This document shows positions 1-7,112 of a stretch of 7,444 bases of DNA, in pieces. The translations under genes were made by a program, and so were the position numbers. Position 1 is the first letter of the stretch, and every line of letters starts with the position of its first letter. The stretch comes from an uncultured Prevotella sp. (lineage in GTDB: Bacteria > Bacteroidota > Bacteroidia > Bacteroidales > Bacteroidaceae). The DNA is taken from the NCBI GenBank assembly GCA_938023885.1, contig CALJCU010000077.1:1-7444 (forward strand). The letters are read 5' to 3'. The notes under the pieces are model-generated. The model searched no databases and was not told the origin of the DNA. It was given only the letters and a program-made list of their open reading frames with translations.

Positions 1-1
1 A

Positions 2-745
2 GTTCAGCAAGGCTATCCCCTCAACTCGTTCTTTGGACTGAAATACATCGGCAAGATCCAGGATGCGGAGACACTACAGAAATATACCGACTATTACAAA
101 GGCGGTAACTCTATCAACTGGACCGGCTCGCTCCGCCTGGGCGACAACATGTATGAGGATGTCAACCACGACGGCAAGCTCAACGACAAAGACCTCGTCT
201 ATTTAGGATCCGACGATCCTAAGTTCTCCTTCTCCTTCAATGTCGGCGGCGAATGGAAGGGCTTCGACGTGAATGTTCAGTTCCAAGGTGTCACGGCTCG
301 CACGATCTTCCGCGACAGCAATGGCGGTCTCAATACCTGGCGTGTGCCTATGCAGGCTATCTATCTGAACACGACGACACAGAGCATCGGCAACACCTGG
401 AGCAGTGAAAACCGGGACGCTTATTATCCCACCTACTCCAACACGAAGTGGATCAACCAGTACAACTATCAGATATCGTCCTGGAGCGTTGAGAACGGTA
501 CTTACATGCGCCTGAAGAATCTCACCATCGGCTATACGCTGCCTCAGAGCATTCTGCAGCACCTCAAGCCGTTGACCAGGCTCCGCATCTACTTCACTGG
601 CAACGATCTGTGGGAGACCAGCAAAATCCGTGACGGATGGGATCCGGAGCAGAGCCGCAACGCTTACAGCGATTCCGACAGCAACGCCATCTACCGCTAT
701 CCCTTCTGCCGCTCCTATACCGTAGGATTAGACGTGACATTCTAG
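2..745 (+). CDS. SusC/RagA-family TonB-dependent outer-membrane receptor, C-terminal part (5' truncated)
   Basis: The reading frame is open from base 2 to a TAG stop, giving about 247 residues of a protein whose family is normally around 1000 residues. The plug domain, the TonB box and most of the barrel therefore lie outside the window. The visible part has typical SusC barrel-end features: an aromatic-rich beta pattern, the segment GYPLNSFFGLKYIG, an EF-hand-like loop DVNHDGKLNDKD, the strands YMRLKNLTIGYTLP and LRIYFTGNDLWE, and a terminal TVGLDVTF ending in phenylalanine as expected for an outer-membrane barrel. The family imports glycan fragments through the outer membrane using TonB energy, in complex with a SusD lipoprotein, and such a gene follows 25 nt downstream. 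Family assignment is secure. The substrate cannot be told from this fragment. Confidence 0.95.
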   Translation, partial: VQQGYPLNSFFGLKYIGKIQDAETLQKYTDYYKGGNSINWTGSLRLGDNMYEDVNHDGKLNDKDLVYLGSDDPKFSFSFNVGGEWKGFDVNVQFQGVTARTIFRDSNGGLNTWRVPMQAIYLNTTTQSIGNTWSSENRDAYYPTYSNTKWINQYNYQISSWSVENGTYMRLKNLTIGYTLPQSILQHLKPLTRLRIYFTGNDLWETSKIRDGWDPEQSRNAYSDSDSNAIYRYPFCRSYTVGLDVTF

Positions 746-770
746 GTGATAAACAATAAACGAATCAATC

Positions 771-2528
771 ATGAAAAACATAAAAAACAAAATATACAAG
801 GCCTTAGGAATGACCACGCTCTTAGGCATCATGTCCTTGCAGTCGTGCCTGAACCTTGACCCGCAAGACCAGATCGGTGGAAAGAACATGTGGAAGAATG
901 CCAACGAGTTTAAGGAGTTTGCCAACAACTTCTATAGTTGGACGCGCGATTTCGGAAGCAACGACAACGGCCCTCACAGCGACAGCCGTTCCGATCTCGT
1001 GACGTTCCAGACCCCCAACGAGTACAGCCGTGGTATCAATACCATTCCTTCCAATGACGGCAACTATAACAACAACTGCAGCCATATCCGCCGTTGCAAC
1101 CTGCTGCTGCAGGCTGCCAACAGCTACGCCAACCAGTCGGAGATCAAGGAGTATGTAGGTGATGCTTATTTCTTCCGCGCTTACAGTTATTTTGAACTGC
1201 TTCAGTGCTTCGGCGATGCCATCATCGTCACCGATCCTATCGATGTGAGCAGTGAGAAGCTTCAGGCTAAACGCGACAGCCGTCAGGACGTGGCAAAATT
1301 CATCGTCAGCGACCTTGAAAAAGCCATCGACCTTCTGCCCAACTATGCCGACATTCCCTCCTCTGACGACGGGCATGTCAGCAGAGAGGCAGCCGAGGCC
1401 TTCCTCAGCCGCGTTGCACTCTACGAGGGTACGTGGGAGAAATTCCACAACGGCGATGCTACACTGGCCAATACCATGCTCGACACAGCTGCAAAGGCTG
1501 CCAGGAAAGTGATCGACGGCGGTCAGTTCTACCTCTTCGGCACACGCGACCAGAGCAAGGTGCTCGGCGACAGTGCCTATAAGTATATGTTCATTCTTGA
1601 GAACGAGAAGAGCAACCCCGCCGGCATACAGAAGTCAACCAACCACGAATATATCTTCCGCCGTCTGCACGATACGAACCTCTCTACCGTGGGCATGAAC
1701 ATCACTCAAGGATACGTCAACAACGTGATGTGGGTGACACGCAACTTCGCCAACCTCTACCTCTGCTCCGATGGTCTGCCTACCGGGAAAAGCAAGAAGT
1801 TCGAGGGTTATCAAAAGCGCAACTCCGAGTTCCAGAACCGTGACAACCGCATGAAATACTCTCTGCTCGTTCCCGGACAATATTTCTGGACCAACGACAA
1901 CCCGCGCACTACATGGGTATGGGCTACCGACATCAAACCCGGCGGCGGCAACGGTATCATTTACAACGTCGGTCACGGCTCCGGTTACAACAACCAGAAA
2001 TGGGGTACGGAACGAGCTATGCAGGATGCCCAGGAAGGTTATGACTATCCTATCATCCGCTATGCAGAAGTACTGCTCAACTATGCCGAGGCTGTCTACG
2101 AACGTGACGACAGGATCAGCGATGCCGATCTGGACATCAGCCTGAACCTCGTTCGCCAGCGTGCCAATCCGAACATGCCGAAGCTGAGCAATAGCTTTGT
2201 TTCAGCCAATGGCCTCAACATGGAGGAGGAGATCCGTCGCGAGCGTACTGTTGAGCTTTACCTTGAAGGCTTCCGCCTCGACGACCTCAAGCGCTGGGGA
2301 ACAGCCGTACAGGTGATGAATCAGCCGCTTCTCGGTGTTAAATATGTTGGTACTGAATTTGAAAGCAACTGGGGTAGCAACACGCGCCCAACACAGGAGA
2401 AGGACAGCGAGGGTTGCCTCATCATGGACGGCACACGTCAGTGGACAGAAAAGAACTACCTCTATCCTATCCCTTCTACCCAGCGTGAGCTCGATCCTAA
2501 CCTAGGACAGAACCCTGGATGGGAGTGA
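771..2528 (+). CDS. SusD/RagB-family outer-membrane glycan-binding lipoprotein
   Basis: A complete 585-residue protein, a usual length for the family. It begins with a lipoprotein signal peptide with lipobox LQSC (Cys26). Family features are the N-terminal helical TPR-like part with DAYFFRAYSYFELLQCFGD at about 131-149, the helix RYAEVLLNYAEA at about 430-441, the stretch RERTVELYLEGFRLDDLKRW ending near 509, and the C-terminal YPIPSTQRELDPNLGQNPGW. SusD proteins sit on the cell surface as a lid over SusC and hold the glycan during import. The ATG is preceded by an A-rich leader (AACAATAAACG) without a Shine-Dalgarno box, as is normal in Bacteroidetes. The gap of 25 nt to the SusC-like gene and 35 nt to the next gene indicates an operon. 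The ligand is unknown; the neighbouring lyase suggests a uronate-containing polymer (inference). Confidence 0.96.
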   Translation: MKNIKNKIYKALGMTTLLGIMSLQSCLNLDPQDQIGGKNMWKNANEFKEFANNFYSWTRDFGSNDNGPHSDSRSDLVTFQTPNEYSRGINTIPSNDGNYNNNCSHIRRCNLLLQAANSYANQSEIKEYVGDAYFFRAYSYFELLQCFGDAIIVTDPIDVSSEKLQAKRDSRQDVAKFIVSDLEKAIDLLPNYADIPSSDDGHVSREAAEAFLSRVALYEGTWEKFHNGDATLANTMLDTAAKAARKVIDGGQFYLFGTRDQSKVLGDSAYKYMFILENEKSNPAGIQKSTNHEYIFRRLHDTNLSTVGMNITQGYVNNVMWVTRNFANLYLCSDGLPTGKSKKFEGYQKRNSEFQNRDNRMKYSLLVPGQYFWTNDNPRTTWVWATDIKPGGGNGIIYNVGHGSGYNNQKWGTERAMQDAQEGYDYPIIRYAEVLLNYAEAVYERDDRISDADLDISLNLVRQRANPNMPKLSNSFVSANGLNMEEEIRRERTVELYLEGFRLDDLKRWGTAVQVMNQPLLGVKYVGTEFESNWGSNTRPTQEKDSEGCLIMDGTRQWTEKNYLYPIPSTQRELDPNLGQNPGWE

Positions 2529-2563
2529 TAACTTAAAGTCTTAACCATTTAACAGCAAACAAA

Positions 2564-3991
2564 ATGAATATTTCAAGATATATCCTGTCCAAGTCGTTGA
2601 GCATCTGCCTGATTCTCTCAGGTACGCTTCTCGCCTCTTGCAGCAAGGACAAAGACACGGGTGACCCCATGAACGAGGCACAGCTCATCAATAAAGTAAC
2701 GCTCAGCACCGGCAACGAGATCAAGATAGCCGTCGGCATGAAACAGCAAGTGTCTGCCACCATCGATCCCACGGACGTACAGTACCCAACGCTCGTATGG
2801 ACATCTTATAATACAGAGATCGTCACTGTTGACCGGAATGGCAACATCACGGGTGTAGGGGCCGGTCAGGCTACCATCCATATCCGTCAGGAAGGCAACG
2901 CCGGAGATCTCACAACACTCACCGTCAACGTGAAGCCTAAGGCAACGGCCATCAGTCTTGCTGACCGCAGCATGTATGAGGGAACGACAGCTCCCGCTGA
3001 AGCAGTGCTCACACCTGCCGACGCCTACGACAACCTCGACTGGATCATCGCCGACAACTCGGTGGCTGAGATAAAGGACGACAGCATCGTGGCTAAGCAG
3101 CCCGGCACAACCACCATCACAGCCAAGACGACCGATGGCTCCAACCTCACGGCAACAGCGCAGCTGACGGTCAAGAAGGTAGTACCGGTGACAGGCATCG
3201 ACCTCGAGACCCCAGGCTTTGACCTGAACGTCGGCGACGAAGCCAACATCACGTGCCAGCTCATACCATCCGATGCTACCGCGGATCTGCTGACCTGGAC
3301 GAGCAGCAACGAAAAGGTCGTTGCCGTCAATAATCAGGGACACATCACTGCCATCGGCTATGGCACGGCCACCATCACAGCTACAGCATCCAATGGTACC
3401 TCCAAGACTGCTACAGTTACTGTCGGACAGGGTACAATCAATCAGGACTTCACCACCGGCGCAGGTAAATGGTACATCAATGCCAATCATGGCACATACA
3501 CCTACGACAGCAACGGCCTCGTTGTCAACATGAAGACTGGAAATAAATGGCGTGGTGACTGGTGCCTCGGGAGCAACAGCAACGCCATACAGCTCAATGT
3601 GGGTACCTACCGCTACCTCGCTATCAAAATGACCCGTCCGGGTAAATATATCCAGAACACGAATGGTCAGGGTACCATTGCTCTCGATACCTCAAAGGGC
3701 CGTTATGAGCAGAGAACCGGCAACGGTAACAACCGCTACTCTATTCTCGGCTATGAAGGTAAGGAGAGCGAGGTACCGATGGACCGGCCGGCGGTCATCT
3801 ACTTCGATCTGCAACAGGATTTCGGCAACACACCGTTCTATTTCTCAAAAACCGGTCTCGACGCTACGAAGCTCACAACTTTCAAGCTCCTCATCGCCGA
3901 CATCCCGTCGACCTACGCAGGCACTTACACGCTCTATTGGGTACACACCTTCAAGACGCTCGATGAGCTCAAGGCTTTTGCCAACAAATAA
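2564..3991 (+). CDS. Putative surface glycan-binding lipoprotein with three BIG_2 (Ig-like) repeats
   Basis: A 475-residue lipoprotein with lipobox LASC (Cys26), followed by the charged CSKDKD, which resembles the acidic surface-export signal of Bacteroidetes lipoproteins. Three consecutive BIG_2-like Ig domains can be seen at about 43-125, 126-204 and 207-288. Each has the pattern of a W-[TI] strand (LVWTSYN, LDWIIAD, LTWTSSN), then a G-[QT]-[AT]-T-I strand (GQATIHI, GTTTITA, GTATITA). The repeats probably project the C-terminal domain away from the membrane. Residues 291-475 form a different beta-rich region with many aromatic residues (WRGDW, YWVHTF). It may belong to the DUF4979-type domains found in Bacteroidetes lipoproteins, but this is from memory and tentative. 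Its position after SusD is typical of SusE/F-like binding proteins. No catalytic motif is seen; binding is inferred from context. Confidence 0.85.
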   Translation: MNISRYILSKSLSICLILSGTLLASCSKDKDTGDPMNEAQLINKVTLSTGNEIKIAVGMKQQVSATIDPTDVQYPTLVWTSYNTEIVTVDRNGNITGVGAGQATIHIRQEGNAGDLTTLTVNVKPKATAISLADRSMYEGTTAPAEAVLTPADAYDNLDWIIADNSVAEIKDDSIVAKQPGTTTITAKTTDGSNLTATAQLTVKKVVPVTGIDLETPGFDLNVGDEANITCQLIPSDATADLLTWTSSNEKVVAVNNQGHITAIGYGTATITATASNGTSKTATVTVGQGTINQDFTTGAGKWYINANHGTYTYDSNGLVVNMKTGNKWRGDWCLGSNSNAIQLNVGTYRYLAIKMTRPGKYIQNTNGQGTIALDTSKGRYEQRTGNGNNRYSILGYEGKESEVPMDRPAVIYFDLQQDFGNTPFYFSKTGLDATKLTTFKLLIADIPSTYAGTYTLYWVHTFKTLDELKAFANK

Positions 3992-4042
3992 AGCATCTGC
4001 AAACAAACCTTTGTCAAAGACAAGCATACAGAAGATCATATC

Positions 4043-5212
4043 ATGAAAAAAAATATATTTTCATTTATCATCCTCGCTGCATCAGCCATCATCAGTATGG
4101 CTGCTTGCAGCAGCGAGATTCCCGAGGGCAGCGCTGACTACTTCAACAGTCTGCCGACCTTCGAAGAGCGCATAGTGACGAACAACTATCTCCCGCTCAA
4201 GCACCCCACGATGCTTCATACCTCAGCCGACATCGCCCGCGTGAAAGGTCAGCTCACAGCCTCTCCCTGGAAGGAGGCTTACGAGCATCTCTGCCAGAGC
4301 GCCTATGCCCAGAGCACTTACACCGACTCCATCCCAGACCCGAACGAGTTCCTTATCATGATCAACGTTCACCAGATGGCAAATGCTGCCGAGCTGCTGC
4401 GCGACTACAGCGGGTGGCAGAGCTCCGATTTCCAAGGCTTCCAGAACTGGATGAAGAATGCGTTCTATTCAGTGGCACTGCAATATCTGAAATCGCATCA
4501 AGGTGGACAGGGCACGCAACATGCCTGGCTCAACTGGGACCTTGCCTCCATGACAGCAGTTCTCTCCATCGGTATTCTGAACGATGACAACTACGCCATC
4601 AACTTCGCCATCAACTATTTCAAGAACGAGGGAGGAATGTTCACCGAGAATGGTAACATCAAGAATGCCGTGCCCTATATCCACGACGACCCCGACTCGG
4701 ATGAGAAGCTAGGACAATGCGAGGAGTCAGGCCGTGACCAGGGACATGCTGCCCTCTGTGTAGCGCTCATGGGAGCTTTCTGTCAGATGGCATACAACAT
4801 CGGCGAAGATCTCTTTGCCTACGATAACTACCGCGCACTCGACATGGCTGAATATGTAGCCAAATATAATCTTTATACCGACGAAGGGTTCCAGAAAGCA
4901 AGCAACACGCAGATCGGACCAGACAGCAAGTATTTCCAATACGACTCTGCTACCTTCCCTTACACTGCTTACAGCAATCCATCGGTGAGCACACCTAAAA
5001 TTTCTGAGTCTCAGCGCGGCACGAAGCGTCCGGCTTGGGAACTGTTCTATGGCTATGCCAAAGCTCACAATGTCTCAGCTATCTACTGTCAGAAATGGGT
5101 GGAGCAGATGCGTAAGTACAATGGCTACGGTGACGGTGGCGCCGGCGACTACGGACCTAACAGTGGCGGCTTCGACCAGTTAGGCTACGGCACATTGATG
5201 TTCGCAAGATAA
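4043..5212 (+). CDS. Alginate-lyase-like polysaccharide lyase, lipoprotein
   Basis: A complete 389-residue protein. The signal peptide ends in a lipobox-like MAAC (Cys22), so it is probably lipid-anchored. The segment HPTMLHTSADIARVK (about 54-68) matches the N-terminal hallmark of alginate lyase family proteins. The rest is mainly helical, as expected for an alpha/alpha toroid. Conserved-looking polar motifs are HAWLNWD (160-166, with Asn164) and EESGRDQGH (227-235, with Arg231 and His235), good candidates for substrate neutralisation and catalysis. The C-terminus is glycine-rich with several tyrosines. Family members cleave uronate-containing polysaccharides by beta-elimination. A PL38-type family is my best guess over PL5, but this is not certain. 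It is the last gene before a terminator, 51 nt after the BIG_2 gene, and is probably the depolymerase of the locus. Alginate, glucuronan or another uronic acid polymer are all possible substrates. Confidence 0.82.
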   Translation: MKKNIFSFIILAASAIISMAACSSEIPEGSADYFNSLPTFEERIVTNNYLPLKHPTMLHTSADIARVKGQLTASPWKEAYEHLCQSAYAQSTYTDSIPDPNEFLIMINVHQMANAAELLRDYSGWQSSDFQGFQNWMKNAFYSVALQYLKSHQGGQGTQHAWLNWDLASMTAVLSIGILNDDNYAINFAINYFKNEGGMFTENGNIKNAVPYIHDDPDSDEKLGQCEESGRDQGHAALCVALMGAFCQMAYNIGEDLFAYDNYRALDMAEYVAKYNLYTDEGFQKASNTQIGPDSKYFQYDSATFPYTAYSNPSVSTPKISESQRGTKRPAWELFYGYAKAHNVSAIYCQKWVEQMRKYNGYGDGGAGDYGPNSGGFDQLGYGTLMFAR

Positions 5213-5235
5213 ACAAAGAGAATAAACAAGTAATT

Positions 5236-5269
5236 GACAGCTTCCCTAAAAGGGAGCTGTCTTTGTCTT
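5236..5269 (+). terminator. Rho-independent-like terminator after the lyase gene
   Basis: GACAGCT, a bulged T, then CCCT (5236-5247) pairs with AGGGAGCTGTC (5251-5261) across an AAA loop. That makes an 11-bp stem with one bulge, followed by TTTGTCTT. It lies 23 nt after the lyase stop codon and probably ends the SusC-SusD-SGBP-lyase transcript. Confidence 0.75.
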
Positions 5270-5272
5270 GAA

Positions 5273-5280
5273 TTACTTTG
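5273..5280 (+). promoter_or_regulatory. Possible Bacteroidetes -7 promoter element upstream of the hydrolase gene
   Basis: TTACTTTG differs by one base from the Bacteroidetes -7 consensus TAnnTTTG. It lies just after the terminator and 43 nt before the ATG at 5324. No well-placed -33 TTTG is seen at the expected distance upstream, so this is weak. It would fit separate transcription of the hydrolase gene. Confidence 0.25.
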
Positions 5281-5323
5281 CGTAATATCATAGCCGGAAA
5301 CGTATTCTATAAAACGCATTATT

Positions 5324-6712
5324 ATGGCTCGCAATCGACTCTTTTCGCTGATTCTCTTTCTCTGCATAGCACTAAACATTCATGCAGTGGGCGCCAGTGG
5401 CATGTACCAGTACAGCGTGTCGCTGACGCATTATATCTCCCTGGAGACGGGCAAGGCGCCCACGGCTTATCTCTGGGTGCCCGATCACTGCGACACCATA
5501 AAGGCCGTGATGCTCGCGCAGCAGAACATGACGGAAGAGCAACTCTTCAAGATGCCGTCGTTCCAGCATGCCATGGAGCGGCTGCACGTCGCTCTCCTTT
5601 GGGCGGCACCCGCCTTCTCACAAAAATGGGATCCGGCGACATCGTGTCAGACGACCTTCGAAGAGATGATGACCGCCATTGCCTATCAGAGCGGTCACTT
5701 GGAGATAGCCAAGGCACCAGTCATTCCATTCGGGCACTCTGCTCAAGCCACATTCCCCCGGAACTTTGCCGCATGGAACCCGAACCGTACGCTCTGTATC
5801 ATCTCTTTCCATGGTGATGCACCCCGTACGAACCTCTGTGGCTTCGGCACGTCGAATGTGGAATGGGGACGGACACGCAACATCGACGGTATCCCCGGAC
5901 TGATGATCGAGGGAGAATACGAATGGTGGGAGGCACGCGTGCGTCCCGCCCTCGCCTTCCGCATGATGTACCCGGAGAGCTGCATCAGCTTCCTCTGCGA
6001 CACGGGGCACGGTCACTTCGACTGCTCAGAGCAGACCACCGAATATATCGCCAAGTTCATTGAGAAATCTCTAAAAGTTCGCTTACAGGGCAATGGGACC
6101 TTGAAACAGGTCAACCCACAAGACGGCTGGCTGGCCGAGCGATATCATCCGGACATTCTCGGTACAGACGGTACTGAAAAAGGAAAGATGTCAACCATTG
6201 AGACGAACAGACCAGCACCTGCTCCCTTTGCAGAATATAAAGGCGATCCGCACGATGCTTTCTGGTACTTCGACCGCGAGATGGCAGAGCTGACAGAGAC
6301 TCGCTATCGTGAGACCCGTGGCAAGGCCATGCAGTATGTCGGCTTTATGGATAAGGATAAGCTTGTTCCTTATAACGACAAGCTACAAGGCGGAATGGAA
6401 TGGACCTTCACGCCTAAAGGCAAGAAGCTGACGTTCAGCATCAAACCTGTTTATACAGACTCGACCCATTCAGCACTCTGTAAGCAGCATGGAACTGGCA
6501 AACTACACATTGAGGTAATTTGTGGACCCGTAAAGAAGATTGGCGACAACACTTTTACCATTTATCCTTATGAGGCAGGCTGGGATGACACCCGACGTTC
6601 GTTCAGTTGCTGGCTTGTGGCTGTGGCTGAGCCTGATGGAGAGTTCAAGGGTGCCGTACAACCGTTGAAGGTTATTCTGCCTAAGGACATCATCTTGAAG
6701 GGTATTCAATAA
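5324..6712 (+). CDS. Secreted alpha/beta-hydrolase, putative carbohydrate esterase
   Basis: A complete 462-residue protein with an N-terminal signal peptide (hydrophobic 6-20). Cys14 is not in a lipobox, so signal peptidase I cleavage is likely and the protein should be periplasmic or secreted. The alpha/beta-hydrolase fold is suggested by hydrophobic strands (AVMLAQQ, VALLWAAP, APVIPFGHSAQA) leading to a nucleophile elbow GHSAQ with Ser139. Next come IPGLMIEGEYE with Glu196 as candidate acid and CDTGHGHFD with His229 or His231 as candidate base, the usual order of a catalytic triad. The elbow has Gln where most members have Gly (G-x-S-x-G). Residues from about 310 to 455 form a second beta-rich domain of unknown role. 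A terminator separates it from the lyase operon, but the same strand and 111-nt gap link it to the PUL. Deacetylation of the glycan is inference; I do not recognise a defined CE family. Confidence 0.7.
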   Translation: MARNRLFSLILFLCIALNIHAVGASGMYQYSVSLTHYISLETGKAPTAYLWVPDHCDTIKAVMLAQQNMTEEQLFKMPSFQHAMERLHVALLWAAPAFSQKWDPATSCQTTFEEMMTAIAYQSGHLEIAKAPVIPFGHSAQATFPRNFAAWNPNRTLCIISFHGDAPRTNLCGFGTSNVEWGRTRNIDGIPGLMIEGEYEWWEARVRPALAFRMMYPESCISFLCDTGHGHFDCSEQTTEYIAKFIEKSLKVRLQGNGTLKQVNPQDGWLAERYHPDILGTDGTEKGKMSTIETNRPAPAPFAEYKGDPHDAFWYFDREMAELTETRYRETRGKAMQYVGFMDKDKLVPYNDKLQGGMEWTFTPKGKKLTFSIKPVYTDSTHSALCKQHGTGKLHIEVICGPVKKIGDNTFTIYPYEAGWDDTRRSFSCWLVAVAEPDGEFKGAVQPLKVILPKDIILKGIQ

Positions 6713-6732
6713 TTAAGTTCATTATTGTTAGC

Positions 6733-6759
6733 GGTGGCCGTCCCCCTGTGGCGGCCACC
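6733..6759. repeat. GC-rich inverted repeat between convergent genes, possible bidirectional terminator
   Basis: GGTGGCCG (6733-6740) and CGGCCACC (6752-6759) are perfect inverted repeats around an 11-nt loop. The element lies between the stop codons of the convergent hydrolase (6712) and toxin (6779) genes. No T-tract follows on either strand, so it is not a classical intrinsic terminator. It could still block transcription from both sides or be a dispersed palindromic repeat. It is much more GC-rich than the bases around it. Confidence 0.5.
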
Positions 6760-6778
6760 ACGGCAGCACGATATAAGT

Positions 6779-7090
6779 TTACAATCTTTTTTCCAATTTA
6801 TCGGGTGACTGATAACTGTTCCAAAAGTCTTCTATGATTATCTTATCCTCTCCTTCCTTCATGCTATAAACTATCTTCAGAGGCGTATTTCGTATCTGAA
6901 AAGAACGATAGGTCTTATCCTTTCTAACAAGTTCGATATGACCAGCCTCGGGATAGTTACGTATGAAGTTAACCCGTTCCTCCATAGCAGCCTCATTCTT
7001 CTGTACAGTCTTTCGCCCGAACTCAGATGCCGTATAATCAAGGTTCTCAAGCCATGAGTTTATGGCGAGGTCGCTAAACTCAATCTCCAT
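6779..7090 (-). CDS. Type II toxin of the RelE/ParE superfamily, antitoxin not present
   Basis: A complete 103-residue protein, the usual length of the superfamily. Typical features are the N-terminal MEIEFSDLAINSWLENLDY, two predicted helices (about 8-45), the segment NYPEAGHIELVR, the strand-rich YRSFQIRNTPLKIVYSM, and a C-terminal IIIEDFWNSYQSPDKL that matches the family pattern (D-x-W-[DN]-x-[RY]-x-x-P-x-K-L). Members are either ribosome-dependent mRNA endonucleases (RelE) or gyrase poisons (ParE); which applies here cannot be told. A cognate antitoxin is expected just upstream on the minus strand, above 7090, but that sequence is the antisense strand of a grpE fragment. An in-frame minus-strand K-R-E-stop ends 6 nt before the ATG and may be the last remnant of the antitoxin. 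No antitoxin lies downstream either. The base composition is visibly more AT-rich than the PUL genes, as is common for mobile toxin-antitoxin genes. Confidence 0.85.
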   Translation of the reverse strand: MEIEFSDLAINSWLENLDYTASEFGRKTVQKNEAAMEERVNFIRNYPEAGHIELVRKDKTYRSFQIRNTPLKIVYSMKEGEDKIIIEDFWNSYQSPDKLEKRL

Positions 7091-7099
7091 AACTGCTTA

Positions 7100-7112
7100 T
7101 TCTCTTTTCGAA
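7100..7112. other. Apparent junction between Bacteroidetes and Firmicutes-like sequence
   Basis: Left of this point lies the start of a minus-strand toxin gene with its purine-rich leader. Right of it, GrpE homology begins abruptly in mid-protein at IVEKILPIIDNFERG. The frame is open upstream only back to 7058, where it runs antisense through the toxin gene and no longer looks like GrpE. The exact base cannot be fixed because no reference is available. It is either an assembly chimera or a genuine recombination point. Confidence 0.7.

Noticed and set aside
822..1448. A 208-codon minus-strand reading frame antisense to the SusD gene
   Set aside because: The valine-rich low-complexity product is typical of an antisense shadow of a well-supported gene.
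2618..3490. A 290-codon minus-strand reading frame antisense to the BIG_2 protein gene
   Set aside because: It has a cysteine- and arginine-rich translation with no recognisable fold and lies wholly opposite a well-supported gene.
3992..4042. A small inverted repeat (CTTTGTCAAAG) between the BIG_2 and lyase genes, as a terminator
   Set aside because: The arms are too short and AT-rich and no T-tract follows. The spacing fits read-through within an operon.
5278..5817. A 179-codon plus-strand frame overlapping the start of the hydrolase gene
   Set aside because: The product is rich in Arg, His and Ser with no domain, while the other frame gives a signal peptide and a catalytic triad.
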